From Pochonia chlamydosporia 170 (lineage: Eukaryota > Ascomycota > Sordariomycetes > Hypocreales > Clavicipitaceae), in the NCBI RefSeq assembly GCF_001653235.2, contig NC_035790.1, forward strand, positions 5,456,001-5,520,000: a stretch of DNA of 64,000 nucleotides, given 5' to 3'. Position 1 is the first letter of the stretch. Each line of letters opens with the position of its first letter. Shown piece after piece: positions 31,585 to 44,103 of this stretch. The position numbers were made by a program, and so were the translations under genes. The notes below the pieces were generated by a model, which worked only from the letters and a program-made list of their open reading frames with translations, had not been told where the DNA came from and searched no databases.

Positions 31585-34500
31585 CTATCCTTCAGGCTCT
31601 ATAGCTTGTCTTTTCTTCAAATTTTTGAGCATCTTGACTCGTTTCAGACTTGGCTCGTCGTAGCCACGCACTTCTCTCTTCCGCTTATTGGGCGAGGTCG
31701 GGTTTTCCTGAATCGTACCCCCATGCTGGAAGTCTGTAATTCTCGGTAAGGTGAACGCATTCACGTCCGACTTATCTACAATGAACCCAGAAGAAATCTC
31801 GGCTAGCATACTTCGATGACTGGACATGTTTGCATTGCCCATGGTCGCGACCGGCTTACTGCTTTCTTGAACTGGTCCTAGCTCCGTCTCTGTTTCAGCA
31901 GTCGACTGATGCATAACAGTCGATTCTTGCGACGACGACAGACTGCTTACCTTTAAGATGGGCCGGACAGACACAGGAACCCTCCGGCGTTTTTGCTCCT
32001 GTTCAATGGAAGGCGGGGATGAGGGGGAGTGAAGTTCACACGCTATGAACCTGGACTCTCCTAGACCCAATATCTGAGCGGTTTTGGTTGGATGTACCAG
32101 GCAAATCATCCGTGGTTCCATTTCTTGTTTCGCCGCCGAAAGTATCGGTAGGGTTGTTCACATTAATTGATTCCGTAGAGTGAGACCGCATTGCAGTCCC
32201 AGGCGGAGTCACCACAATGGTGTCGACTTTGCCGTGGCTAGCTCCCAACTGTTGCTGTACCCAGGTATCGTGTTCAACTAGGCTACAGGAGGTAGCATCA
32301 ACCAGATTGCTGAGTTGCAATATTGTTGCTAACTGCTCGTTATAGGCATTTACCTGTGAGGGCAGGTGCTGAAGGCTCTTCAGCTTTGTTCTGATGGAGT
32401 CCACCGTCTCAATATCAGTATGCCATCTCATCCGAAGGTCATTTGTTTTAGAGACCTCTTTTTCCAACTGTAGAATTCTTTCTCTCAAAGATGCTGTTTC
32501 GTCTTCTTGCGTATTGTGGTCACTGGAAACGTCCTGGGTTGGCATTTCCTGATCCTTGTGCTCCAGCTGTTCGCGCATGACGCCGATCTGATCTTGGAGG
32601 TCAATGAGAGCCCTTTGAGTTTCCTTTGCTTCATTCTCTGCCTTTGACTGTTCTGTCTGTAGGCGCTGATCCAGGGTAGAACGAAAGTTCTCAATCATTT
32701 GCTGCATTACGACTTTCGACGCGTCGTCTCTGGCACTTACTCCTTTGGTGAAGGAATCAAACTTCGAAAGATAAGCAACACCGGCCTCGTGCAAAAGTTT
32801 CTTTAGATCCTCGACTCCTTCTTTTCGGTCAGTACGGTGGTCACTGACTTCTTCTTTCCATGATTCGCGCTCCTCATCCATTGCCTTTCGTTCTTCGGCA
32901 ACCCACACAGTAATGTTTTGGTTCATTTTATCAACGAGTTGCCGGGTCGTATTAACTTCTTGTTGCATGGTACTGAGTTTCTCAGCGGAACCATTGCTTC
33001 TGACAGAGTCTTGTTCTTGAATATCTGTCTGCTGCTGAGACAAGTCGCTCAGGGCACCTCGTATGACACTGAGTTCGGCTTGACATTCCTTTTTGGTTCC
33101 TACGAGCGTCGCATATGTACAGCTCTGGGCGTTTCCGATATCTACAAGTGCAGACCATACACTAAGAAGATTAGTAAAATAGGAGCAGCGTAAGAAGAGC
33201 CACTTACTCTGTTGAAACTAGGTCATGAAGACGTTGAACTAGTGAGCCAACATCACTCTCATTCGCGGTTTGAGGCAAGGACCTTTGGACCAGCTCTTCA
33301 AGATTTTGTAACCTGCATCTTATTAGATAAAAAGACCCTCGCGCAAGATTTATGAACTGACCTGCTGCAAACATTGCCAGACCAATCGAGCTGCTGCGAA
33401 TGATCTACGGCGTTCGTAGATATCGACTTCCGCAGCAACTCAATTGTTTTCATCAAAGCTGGGATATCAATACCTTCGAGTGGCTTCAGACAACTGATTT
33501 GCCTACGCAAATTGCTTGAAGTTCGCTTTTCGGCAACTAGAGCCTCATCCAGGATGGACAGTTTGCCCTGAAGCAACGAGATTTGTTGAGCTTCTGTCTT
33601 GGGTCAGTACATTCCAGTCACAGGATAAACAGTAGTATTTAGGCTCGATGTCTTACGGGCTTTAATTTCTCCTTGTAGGCCAATGCGTAATTCGTCCATA
33701 TACTGCCTCATCTTGTCTCTTTTCTGGTGGCACTCCTTCAGAGCTGCTTCGATAGACTTTGCTTCAGCTTGTCGTGTTTCATTTTCCTGCCGAAGGCTTT
33801 TGATAGAATCCTGATAAAACTCTTTGGCTTGAAGAAATAGACGCTGCTGCTCCAAAATAGCTTCGTTGAGCTTTGTGCGATATGTCTTTGACTTCTCAGA
33901 TAGAACAGCAGCCCGTTCTTTAGATGTGCGAAACGCTTCCTTGGTCGCCTTAGATTCTTGTGATAGTGTCGAATTTTCGAGCTCGGCTTTTGTAATTTCC
34001 TCGGTGGCGGCCATCAGCTTTGTCTCAATGTCTTGGCGCTCAGCCCTCTCTCCGTCCAACTGCTGGCGAGCTTCTTGCAACTTCATGTTCTGTTCACGAA
34101 TGTTCTCCCGTAAGTGGTCTATTTCCAGCTTAGCTTGGGCCTTTTCTTCTTCTGCTATACTGATGCATTCGTTCCAATACTGGGCTACCTGATGCATGAG
34201 GACTCTCTTTCGCTCAGGGTCTGGTTTTGATCGGTGCTTATTCACACTGCTTCGCTTTCTGGACATGTTGCTCGTACGAGACCGAGACCGGTGGTCATAA
34301 CCTCCATCATAGCCGGTTGCATCAAAAGACATTTCCGGTCGACGATTTGGTTCATGACGTACATTCTCTGCTGGAAAATGAGCCTCCCTTTGTGTAACAC
34401 GGTAAGGCACTTCTAAGTCACCACAAGAGCTTGTCGACGGCGGACGGCTTTGGTCTTGACCATTTGCCATAGTTCCGGCGTGTGTTGGTTTGCCGTCACG

Positions 34501-34803
34501 CAAGCCGCACTTAGGCTCAAGTTCACCGAGCAATATAGGGAGTCCTTCCGAAACTTTGTTTGAGCTTTCATTAGTTGGAATGGTTAACTTTGGCGGAGAA
34601 GGCTTGGCAGGACTTGGAGGCACTTCCATCGTCCGTTTCCTGCTAGCGGTGCTCAACTTTGGCCGGTTGAGTGATTGATGTTGCCAAGTAAATCCAGCTG
34701 AGCCTTCAATGTCTTGGCCAGGGCAAGAGTCAGCAGATAGTTCGACAGGAGCCGAGAAGTACGACATCTTGTTAGATCGCTCTCGGGGCGCTCTTCCAGA
34801 CAT
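31585..34803 (-). CDS. Large coiled-coil protein with basic C-terminus, function unknown
   Basis: Five exons: 34803-33657, 33593-33362, 33312-33208, 33161-32051 and 31998-31585. All phases match and give 1,002 residues. Residues 1 to about 190 are disordered and rich in Ser, Pro and charged residues. A long heptad-rich coiled coil runs from about 200 to 390, and more coiled coil from about 540 to 760. The C-terminus ends with two basic clusters, NKRKREVRG and LKRVKMLKNLKKRQ, resembling a bipartite nuclear signal. No catalytic domain is visible. The last intron uses a weak GTTCAT donor. Long coiled coils with disordered ends and a basic tail occur in fungal chromosome-axis, synaptonemal complex and spindle-pole proteins, but I cannot assign one. 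Confidence 0.78.
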
Positions 34804-36140
34804 GGCCACTGATACTGGATGAAAGGTGTCTGGTATGCGTACTTTATGATACAAGTTCTATGTGGGAGGAGAGAAATTATAGAGAGAAGTTTTTTTGGAA
34901 ATAAATTGCATTTTGTTGGGTGAGTCCTCCTCCCAATCTCCTCGGGAAAGGGTATGGACGCTCCTGCCGTCGCCAACACCTTGTCACCTTAGACGCATAG
35001 GAAGGAAAGACCAGACCGCGGTGAAGCTGGCATTTTCACAACTGACTCAACCTCCTACATTCGAACCAGACACTTCATACTTGACGTCAAGAAAGCAATG
35101 AGGCACCTACAATAAATACCTACGTAGGTAGGTACCTGGAGAGATGCAGGCAAGCATGCTACCAAACCACATCCTGACATGGAGTAAGCAGCTACTTTTC
35201 TAGGAAAGCCGAAAAAAATCAACTTTAGAGGTTGATATATCGATGGAATAACAAACAAGGTATTATATCAGTAACGTTTTTTTAGTCAACGGTCGACTCA
35301 AAACAGTTGCATGCATGTACGCAGGTCGTGCTTGATGCAGGAACCAAACCCTGAACATGAGAGATTGAGCCATAATTAATTCAGGTCGCTCCTAGATGGG
35401 CCACTACAACACTAAATATAGACAAAGTAATAGACAATATTATTGCCACGTAAACACAGAATGGATAAAAAATAGGAACAAAAGCATGTCGCAGCATTTC
35501 TGACCCCATATGCAAGAAGTTCAGAATACATGAACGAGTTATACGTCTCGTATCGGCGCTTGATGCAGCATTTCAAGCCGCACCAGGACAATGCCACGCT
35601 ACGTCAAACTTGCACCATATGGGTATTTTGACCCCTGGGTTTCGTTCGTGGTAATAATAGTGACGACAAGTCTTGTCTCTGTACCTTAAAAACGACGACT
35701 GGTCATCTTTGGCATCTCATTGGTGGGGCGACTGGGGAGGGTGTTGATGCTCGGCGCTTCGCAGTATCGTGGAACCAATCACCATGTCACTACGTCCTGG
35801 GCACGTCTGTTTTAAGTGATGACCCTCAAATTCAGGACCAGGGTTGTAATATTTTGTCCAATGAATTGTTCGGCGGCTGGTGATACAACAGCCCACTGCC
35901 GGCAGAGCATGCGGAATACATCACTGTCACGGCAATGATGGGGGGTTTCTTAGTGAGTAGTCGCGAGTTGCGCCTTGTTCATTTATTTTGGGCTCATCGC
36001 CATCTATCCCCTCTACATCTCTACCCAAGTCTTCCTTCTCTGTTACACCGACCAACACGTTACACCAACAAAACACTGGGATATTCTCATAAAGGCGTTG
36101 ACCGCTTGCCCATCCTCATCCCCAATACTCTGATTGCGCC
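34804..36140. other. Divergent upstream region of the coiled-coil and membrane-protein genes
   Basis: No gene recognised. It contains the perfect palindrome TACCTACGTAGGTA at 35117-35130 and AT-rich stretches near 35215-35290 and 35410-35470. The last 200 bp are the probable promoter and leader of the small membrane protein. Confidence 0.6.
35117..35130. repeat. TACCTACGTAGGTA palindrome
   Basis: A perfect 14-bp inverted repeat, followed directly by GGTACCT. Related TACCTAGGTA motifs occur near 11975 and 12175. Confidence 0.85.
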
Positions 36141-36637
36141 ATGGCCACCACGTCTCATGCTTTCCCGTTGGCAACAGAAACCGCTGGCAATGGTGGTTCT
36201 GGCTATGGTGGCGGAGATGATATAGGCAATGGAGGCGACAGCTCCCGGAATTCCATGTCCATTTCGACTGGAGGCTTGGTTGCAATCGTCGTCATTGTTG
36301 TTATCGTCGCTATAATTGGAGGTTTGTTCGTTCCAGCTCTGCGTGACAGCTTGCCACTAACCACCGAGATCCAGCCTGCACCGCGACACTATTCTTCATT
36401 GCCAAGAAGCGCGAGTGGAAAGCAAGCGAAGTCCTTCGACATTCAGTCAAGAAAGTAGTCACTGCCATCACCCCCAGACGAACCGAATTCCCAGACTCTG
36501 TAAAAAGATCCATGGGATCATCCAAGCATGGCAGGAAGAACAAGGGCGACGACGTGCCACCTACACCACGACTTCGTCCAGAAGACCTCGAAAAGGGGCT
36601 TGCGCAAACCAAAGAGAAGAGCAAATCTAGAGGGTGA
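36141..36637 (+). CDS. Small single-pass membrane protein, conserved type, function unknown
   Basis: Two exons, 36141-36321 and 36375-36637, give 147 residues. A Gly/Ser/Asn-rich outer segment (about 1-43) precedes one hydrophobic helix (GGLVAIVVIVVIVAIIG, about 44-60) that continues across the splice into ACTATLFFIAKKREW. A basic cytosolic tail follows, with VTAITPRRTEFPDSV and DDVPPTPRLRPEDLEKG. The intron (GTTTGT donor, CACTAACC branch, ATCCAG end, 53 nt) is needed; reading through gives a different, uncharged tail and a stop. The order small extracellular Ser/Gly part, one helix, basic tail suggests a plasma-membrane or vacuolar type I/III protein. No known domain. It is convergent with ENP2, with 122 bp between the stops. 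Confidence 0.8.
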
Positions 36638-36759
36638 TTGAACAGTGCTATTCAGGAGGTGCAGGATGTGTGCAAGGAATCCGAGCGACCAAGGGGGACT
36701 CTTTTGAGTCATGTGTAGTTTCACCGAGGAGCTGATTTATTGTGGTACGGCGGCGATAT

Positions 36760-38694
36760 TTACATTCTCCTGAAGGTGTTGGAGCTGGCACTCCGCCGCC
36801 CCCCTCTTGATTGTTGTCGAGGAGTTGACTCGGCTTCTTCTTGCTGCTTCTTCTTCTTGGATTCAGGAACAAATGTTACCTGGCGTTCGCCGCCAACATC
36901 ACCGCGTTGTGTCTTCGTTGTACGTCCTGATTTGTGTGCTCGTGAGCCCAGAGCTGTATCCCGTACGGGTCGGCCTTCATTTTGTGTTGACGAAATTCTC
37001 ATCGTGATATCATCCTTAGACCTGTTTGTAGAGCGAATTGCTTCATCATCGTCGCTGGATTCATCATCAGAGTCCTTGGCCTGATAACGGGTTGGAGCCT
37101 TAGGATCAACTGGCTGGTCAACCACCGTGCTGGGGTTGAGTAGCTGGAATTCCTTGCTGGTTTCGTCCACCATGAATTCTTCATCTTCGAAAAGCTGGGC
37201 GAAACGGTCGTCTCCCAACACGCCAGCGTTGGTATCAATCTTGTCCCTGTTCTCCTGTTTCTTCAGAATCTTGTCAACCAGTTTCTGATTGACCTTGACC
37301 TTCTTGCTGCCGCGGATTCTACTGGCGCGTTCCTTCTCAACCTTATCCTTGACGCGCTTCATTCTCTCCTCCTCCCATGCATATGGGTTGACAATCAGCT
37401 TAGCTTGCTCATAAAGCTTGGAAGCGACAAAATATCCGTGCATATATGGCCGCAAGAGGTTTGTCTTGCCAATCAAATGGGCCAGACTCAGTTGCTTCAA
37501 CTCTGGGAGAGTCAAGAACTTGTAGTTGTCGTAGGTTTCCGTGTGTACTTCTTCTGCCATTTCTTCCACCATACTGTCCAGGAACGAGCACCACTTTGGC
37601 GCCGGGCCGAGCTGGGGAATGAAAAACGCGTGTTGTTGCTTGCCCTCATTGGCAGTGAGGAGCATACCAGTATTCTTGCACCATGCCACATCATTTATAT
37701 CAACCACGGGTTCGACCGATGTCCATGGATCACCCGTTGCTTCGTCCCAGAGTTTAATAATTCGCTTATCAGCCGACATGATCTTCCTTTCTTGTGAAGA
37801 GTTGGTCATATGGAAAAGCTTCTTAACAGGGAAGCCATATCCGTGGTCTTTCTTGAGCAGAGCGACAGGGCGACGCAGGTCAAAAAGCTGGACCATGCCA
37901 GTAGAGGATCCAGTAGCAAGTGACAATCCTGACGAATTGAAGTCTAGTGCAGTAACCTCGCCGTCGTGCCCGGCTAGTAATGCAGCTCTGGACTTGGAAC
38001 GCGGGTCCCAAAATTCGACAGTGCCTATTGAAGTACCGAATGCCATCAAGTTGTGTGTATTCTCCGCGTTTGCGGCGACGTTGACGCTTCCAACGCCAAT
38101 GCCGCCCTGCAACCCACCGCCGGTCAACTCGTCGTCGCCACCCACTTCGATTTGGTACGATTTCATGAAACGTCCTTGCTCTAGATTCATGCGAAACACT
38201 TCTCCTTTACCTTCTGAGTCTAGGCCGACCGCAGGCACCAATGCCTCTGTAGCATGGCGATCGTAGAGCACGTCACGGCCGTATCTTGGCAGTCGGACTT
38301 CGTAGTGGCATCCCATTGGTGTATGAAACTCGAGTCTTCGATCATTTTGGAGATGTATTGACTTTGAGTAGTCGGAAGAAAGGAGAACGAATGAGTGGTT
38401 CAGAGAATTTGTGTGGCGGGTGAACGACAGAGACAGCTGCGGGAGGTTGTGTACATGCATTTGCGGTTTGTAGGTTCCGGTGCTCATTACCCAGTCTCCA
38501 TCTTCGCTCACCCGAATGCAGTTGCTAGCCTCCTCGAATTCGAAATCTTGAAGGAGTTCAACACGGTTTTGATATTCGGGATCATTTTTCAAACTTCGCT
38601 TCCGTCGACGGGCGAGCCAATCTGGGAGTGGTCGGGCAGTGGAAGCTCCAGAGATTGTGTAGACCGGGACTGTCCCCGGATTGGAGAGCTTCAT
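36760..38694 (-). CDS. ENP2: Ribosome biogenesis WD40 protein Enp2/NOL10
   Basis: A single exon of 644 residues. The N-terminus has the family signature TVPVYTISGASTARPLPDWLARRRKRSLKNDPEY, then FEFEEASNCIRVSEDGDWVMSTGTYKPQMHVHNL. WD-type blades follow, for example GHDGEVTALDFNSSGLSLATGSSTGMVQLFDLR and KIMSADKRIIKLWD. The conserved NUC153-like part contains FFIPQLGPAPKWCSFLDSM and LRPYMHGYFVASKLYEQAKL. The C-terminal third is charged, with a DDESSDDDE stretch and a basic end (SRGGRRSASSNTF). Enp2 is a nucleolar factor of the small-subunit processome required for 18S rRNA maturation. It is divergent from MED13 with 819 bp between starts. Confidence 0.95.
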   Translation of the reverse strand: MKLSNPGTVPVYTISGASTARPLPDWLARRRKRSLKNDPEYQNRVELLQDFEFEEASNCIRVSEDGDWVMSTGTYKPQMHVHNLPQLSLSFTRHTNSLNHSFVLLSSDYSKSIHLQNDRRLEFHTPMGCHYEVRLPRYGRDVLYDRHATEALVPAVGLDSEGKGEVFRMNLEQGRFMKSYQIEVGGDDELTGGGLQGGIGVGSVNVAANAENTHNLMAFGTSIGTVEFWDPRSKSRAALLAGHDGEVTALDFNSSGLSLATGSSTGMVQLFDLRRPVALLKKDHGYGFPVKKLFHMTNSSQERKIMSADKRIIKLWDEATGDPWTSVEPVVDINDVAWCKNTGMLLTANEGKQQHAFFIPQLGPAPKWCSFLDSMVEEMAEEVHTETYDNYKFLTLPELKQLSLAHLIGKTNLLRPYMHGYFVASKLYEQAKLIVNPYAWEEERMKRVKDKVEKERASRIRGSKKVKVNQKLVDKILKKQENRDKIDTNAGVLGDDRFAQLFEDEEFMVDETSKEFQLLNPSTVVDQPVDPKAPTRYQAKDSDDESSDDDEAIRSTNRSKDDITMRISSTQNEGRPVRDTALGSRAHKSGRTTKTQRGDVGGERQVTFVPESKKKKQQEEAESTPRQQSRGGRRSASSNTFRRM

Positions 38695-39513
38695 AGTGAA
38701 GGGATCAAGGTCTGCTGTCCATGTAGCGACTCTCGGCTTTTCGGATGAGACCTATAACCGTTGGAGATGGTCAACAAAAATGGACAAGGTCGGTAAGTGT
38801 GTCCAGACAAGTTTGCACCGAGCCAGTCGAGAAATAGCAAATGGCACCCACGATGCTGGTGGCAGAAAAAAAAAAGTTCAAGGTGACAGCCACCGGTGAG
38901 CCTCGAGTGTCCCCACTATTCTCGGTGACGGACCCCACCGAAGGAACCACCGACCAAGGTAAGGAAGGCCCCTTCCTTCCCTGTCGCGCTAGGAAACAGC
39001 TCAGACTCTAACTGGCCATCCCCAGTTCTCGTGAGACCCTCCGCTCCTACGACCTCAAAGTTGCACCGGTGAGCGCAACGGCGCCTTGGTTTTTCGACTT
39101 TTCATCACCGTAACGGCAGTTCTGCGACCCTGTGCCATTTTATAACAGAAATTACAGTATACTGTACAACAGATTCCTGTCTTCGTCGCCAATCGCTTCC
39201 ACGACAACTGCCTGGCTCCTTTGAATCCGACCCGATCACGGTTTCGCGACCCTGGCTCACCTGGCTGGACATCAATATTCGCTGAGATGGAGCCAGTGAA
39301 GTTACTGTATTTGGGAATCGCATGTTGTCAATAGGATAATTGTTTTGCAAATCGAAAGGCTGCACCGGCAGACTGGCGCTGTAGCCACGCTCTTGCGCTC
39401 AATCACTTCGGTTCTTCTCGCAATCGTCACCCTACTTGCGGGGAGAGCCATTCAATAGGCCTTGTGGCATCACTCAACTTGGTCGCAAGGGCACCACAAA
39501 CGAAGCAACCGAA
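38695..39513. other. Divergent promoter region of ENP2 and MED13
   Basis: No gene seen. It includes a poly-A run near 38867-38876. The short frames here lack signatures. Confidence 0.6.
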
Positions 39514-42500
39514 ATGGACGCCGCCGAATATGATACCAATGTCTTCGTCGTGGTGCGTCGATGGCTGACATTCCTGCTATTGGGTTCTGGTTACTAACCT
39601 TGCTCACAGAACAACATCGCCTCGATTTCCTTTCGCGTGTATGAACCGTCGTCTGATCCGCCCCAGAGCTTTGGTCTGGCCGCCATCGAAATCGAGAACA
39701 CACTGAGAGAGCAAGGCCACATCGTTTATTACGATGCGGCCAGGCGCGGTATCTGGCATTTCCGAATTGTTGGCAAAGAGGGAAGTGACGAAGTCAGTAG
39801 TCAGGAGCTAGACGCTTCACTTAGCTTACGTGGCTACTCACTTACAATTGGTGAGGAAGGTTCATTTGAACCAAGCAGCCTTCCGAAACCTCGACCACAG
39901 CAGCCACAAACGGGACATACGCCAACCAGCTCAACCTCAAGCGCCTCAGCTTTGGACCAGACGCAGCGCCATGCTCCGACTTCTACATCATACTTGGGTC
40001 CACCTGGATCGCAAGAGCAGGACTCCAAAGGGTATACCTCGTCGGTAGTTGACTCAAAATCGGCACTAGGGGGCTCATTGTCTCCAAAAGCTTATGAGAG
40101 CTTCATCACCGCGACCCTCCTAGCAGTGCTATCTGCTTTCTGCAGTCGCACAGGTTCTATTCCTCTGAATTACCGGACTATATTACTTGCTCAGGATGCA
40201 TTAGGAAATGATGGCTCTCACGACCTGGCTGCAGAGAAGGTCCCTACAATTGGGACTTTCAGAGCCTACTTGACAACCACCGGAGTTCTCGTGATCTGCA
40301 TGGGTGTCTCAATTTGCCATGGCCTGTTATCCTATGGCGACATGTTGAATCAAGCTCCGAGTATACCAGGACAGCAAATTCTTGCCGCTCCATTCGGCGT
40401 AATTGCGAGTAATCAACTTCCAACTCCATTCGAGGGTGGTACGGCGAGCATGGCCCAAACACCAAACACACAAGCACTGAGTCTTCGAGGAGCTCCAGAC
40501 ATTCATGATTCAGTCTGGAAACAGGCATGCTTGAAGTTCCTGCAGCTTCGTGGTATTGCCCAATCAAAATTGACGGACTGCTTCTGGATGAACTTGCTCA
40601 TATCCAGACCGAAGCTCCAGGACGCAAAAAACGACAGCAAGAGATTACAGATGTCTAGTTCAACGGTCACAATCCCCTGGCCAGGACCGTTGTGCTTTCG
40701 AAAGAGGCCGGTGGAAGTGTCGTCTACAAGCCGAGTCGGAGCGACGATACTCCGAGGCCATGAAGAAAGCCATGACCCCCTAGGTAATGCACAGTCTTGG
40801 TTTAGCTCAACCTCTGAGCGAGAGGAGAAAATATCCAAGAGAAAAGCCGAGCGTGTAGCCACATCAAGTGAAGGTCTTAACCATGACTCGAGACCTTCAA
40901 GGCCAAACGGGCAATCTCCTCTCACGTTGAGAAGACCGAGCACGGCAGCAGCCGGCTCAATGTACCCGACACCACCTGATGCTTTGCAAAATGTGAATGG
41001 AGTAACACCCTCCCTGGATGGTACCTTGTCCAGCCCAGGAAATCCGCTGTCCGCCGTGGCCGTCCCACCAGAAGCGGACACCAATGGTTCGACATCGATG
41101 GCAATGGCGGAGTCTTTCGAACCTGGACAGGATTTTTCAGAGCCCAAAAGGCAAAGGAGTGACAGTAATCTTCTGGGCGAAGCCGAGCACATATTTGGGG
41201 ATATGGGCGAGGATATGTTTGGCGACAATGACATTACTGAAGCCGACTTCAATTTTTTTGACGAGGAACCGGAGGATATTGATCTCGATGCTGCCATGGA
41301 GGAGATGAGCGATGCAGCAATGGGTGCGAATACCTCTACAGAGGTGCCTACAGTTGAGGAGGAAACACCCAAAGCCGCTGAAGTTTTGAAACCACAAACA
41401 GAGATCGAGAAGGACCCTGCTGTATTTGCGAAACCCGAGCTGCGCCACGCGGTCAGCACGCAAAACGATCATTCAATATCCCGAGGAAGAGACCATCGGC
41501 CGGTGTCTATGAAGCGAGAGTCCAGTCCATTCGACCCGCAGACTGTCTTCAAACGAGTTCGCGCGTCATTGGCAGCGGCCGAACATGTCAGCGCAATCAC
41601 GAAGGACACCAGCCGAATGACCAAAATATTTGAAAAGATGGATTTTGACCCGACACTTCCTATGATTAACAAGAAATATGAGCAAGGTGGTCAATTTGAT
41701 TATGGCAGAGACATACCTACTGAGAGACCGAGACTTGAGACTGGCATGTTGCCGGAAACCGACTACTTGAAGCGCCATGGTAAACTAAACAGAGGATTGA
41801 AGGACCACAGGCTATATAGCGGTTCACTCGTAGGGCCGCTATCAGGTTTGGAGCCGCCGGCTTCTGGCCCGAGCCCCACGAAACTGGAACCGCAGATGTC
41901 GGAAGGGGAACAGAGCAGCGCAGAGTCTGATCCAGACGACTCAAGCTATACAACAGATGAACCAACATCTCCTTTGAAGTCAAGTGTCAAGCAGGCGCCT
42001 GTGGAGGACGATGCGATCTCGCAAGTGACGTCGTTGAAGGAACTAGATGTGGTTGAAGAACCGGATCATCAGTTGGCCACGGAGCTCCCGCGACTATCCA
42101 AACCCGACACGCCAGAGCTGCCACTTTCTATGTTGTTCTTAGACCCTGAACCTCTATCTCTCGAGCTCACTCTGAGTGATGAAGACTTGATCCAAGTCGC
42201 TCAAATATTGACAGAACAAGCTGCGACCGGCAATTTGGATTTATGTAATACTGGCCGCCACAGCAAATCCTGCTCTCTCGCCAGCCAAGCCAGACCATCA
42301 TTGCTAAACGATGCAAGAGCAGCACTTCAGCAACTCCGAGAGGCTGTTCCGAACTTTTTGCGCGGCGTCGAGCCTGTCCGTCTCAAAGGCTTTTTGGACA
42401 TCCAGGATGTACTCCTGCAAGGCCAACCCAGAATGCAACCACGACCCATACCAGGGAGAGATGCAAATGCAGAGAAGATGCGTCCCAGCAACCTGTATCA

Positions 42501-44103
42501 AATCCCTGGACCTCATTTGGAGGTTCGTAGATCGGATGCGAAGCTTTCCGTTTTGCCTTCAGCTGTTACATTCTGGGAAAGCTTAGGATTGGCGCCGTCC
42601 TCGGGTAACAAGGATATAACCGCAGTATGTGTTTTCCCTGGATGGAAGGGGATGGTCGACAATGCGAAAACGTTCTTGGGTCGAATAAAGAGTGTGTACG
42701 AAGTTTTGAGACTCGGATCCGTGGAAAACATGGCCATTGCATCGGACATGGATGACGGTGTTGTCCCCTACGAAGTTGATCGAATTTCGACCTCTCCCGA
42801 TGCAACTTTGACAGGACATGGGTCAGCCCTGGTCGGCAGCATGGAAACTCTGCGAGGTGCACTCTCGAATCTGACAGTCTCGGACACAAATATTGTCGTT
42901 TATTTTGTCTATTCCCCGAATAATCCTGGCACCATTGTTGAAGCATGTGCTGCATTTCAGCGGTTTTTTGATTCGTATCAAAAGGATCTGACTTTGAGAA
43001 AAGAACCTGCGACGAATGAACTCGTTTTACAACTTGTTTCTTCCGATTTGTTATCTTCACCTACATCTGTTGTGGTCACGTCCTCTCCCGACCTCGTGAA
43101 GCTCTGTATGGAGACTTATGACCGTTGCACCCTCTTTGGTGGCCCAATGCCAGCGCCGGCCATACGATTGGAGCAGCCTCTGCCTCGAATCATCGACTTC
43201 AGGCTGAATACACAACCATCCGTGTCACTGATCAGAGAGAACTCTTGCATTCACGTTGCTTATGCGCAGACCGTGGATGAGCGTTGGGTGACGGCTGCCT
43301 GGACAGACGATCGAGGGAATCAGCAAGCAACGGCTTCCTACTGTCTGGGACGAAAGGGCAGACCATTGTCTAGGTCGATGAATGAAGTGGCACACGAGAT
43401 CTGGGAATCTACACTGGATCTAATATCGGCCTGGAAGGTGCATTGGCGAATTATCATCACGAAATGCGGGCCGATGGATCAACAAGAAATCGAATTTTGG
43501 ATCGAGTTGGCTCGGACAGAAATCAAGCTACAAGTGACGATGATCCTGATGACGGTTGATACCAACCCGTCGTTACAGCTGATCCCACCTGTTGTCAAAT
43601 TACCACAGGCGTCCGTGCCCTTTTACACCACACCGGTTTCGACGCCGCAAGCGAACATTGTGTCGCCAGAGCAGAGCGCGACTCCGGCGACGCCAGCAAA
43701 TGCTACGGCTGCGACTCCTGGAGGAGCTGAAGCCGGCGTTGACTCTGAGACTGATGCAGTCCTTGCGGATGTCACGGATCAAACATGGGGAGCCATTGTT
43801 GCCCACCGATTGAGCAATTCCGTGAGTGTAACGGACTTGTTTCCAGCATTGATCAGTGGCTACCTGATCAAACGGACGGGCGCCCGAGTTGAAGATGTTC
43901 CGATGGCAATGGAAGTCAATCTCATACATACAGAATCCTTCCCGAGGTCTTACGAGCCTCTGTTGAGGGAAATGCTTAGCTACTTTAGAGGACTCGCTAC
44001 TCTATCAAGGGCTAGGGGAATGGTACCACGGGAAACGGATGTTCGTCCTTGGCATATTGCCGCAGCCGAAAAGGCAGCCCGGGCGATGTATTTGCTCATG
44101 TGA
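39514..44103 (+). CDS. MED13: Mediator complex subunit 13 (kinase module)
   Basis: Two exons, 39514-39552 and 39610-44103, give 1,510 residues. The 13-codon first exon (MDAAEYDTNVFVV) joins to NNIASISFRVYEPSSDPPQS. The Med13 N-terminal region runs to about 380 and includes LTTTGVLVICMGVSICHGLL and SKLTDCFWMN. A long disordered, acidic middle follows (EDMFGDNDITEADFNFFDEEPEDIDLD). The C-terminal Med13 domain starts near 960 and contains LTGHGSALVGSMETLRGALSN, VYFVYSPNN and QTVDERWVTAAWTDDRGNQ. It ends with PRSYEPLLREMLSYFRGLATL and RPWHIAAAEKAARAMYLLM. Med13 links the Cdk8-cyclin C module to core Mediator and controls RNA polymerase II access in the nucleus. Confidence 0.95.

Noticed and set aside
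35040..35075. TTCGAACC-type sequence resembling a tRNA B box
   Set aside because: No matching A box or foldable cloverleaf around it. Other TTCGAA hits in the window fall inside coding sequence, such as the P450 heme loop.
40503..41459. 318-codon minus-strand frame inside MED13
   Set aside because: Antisense of the low-complexity acidic middle of MED13; Ser-rich shadow without domain.
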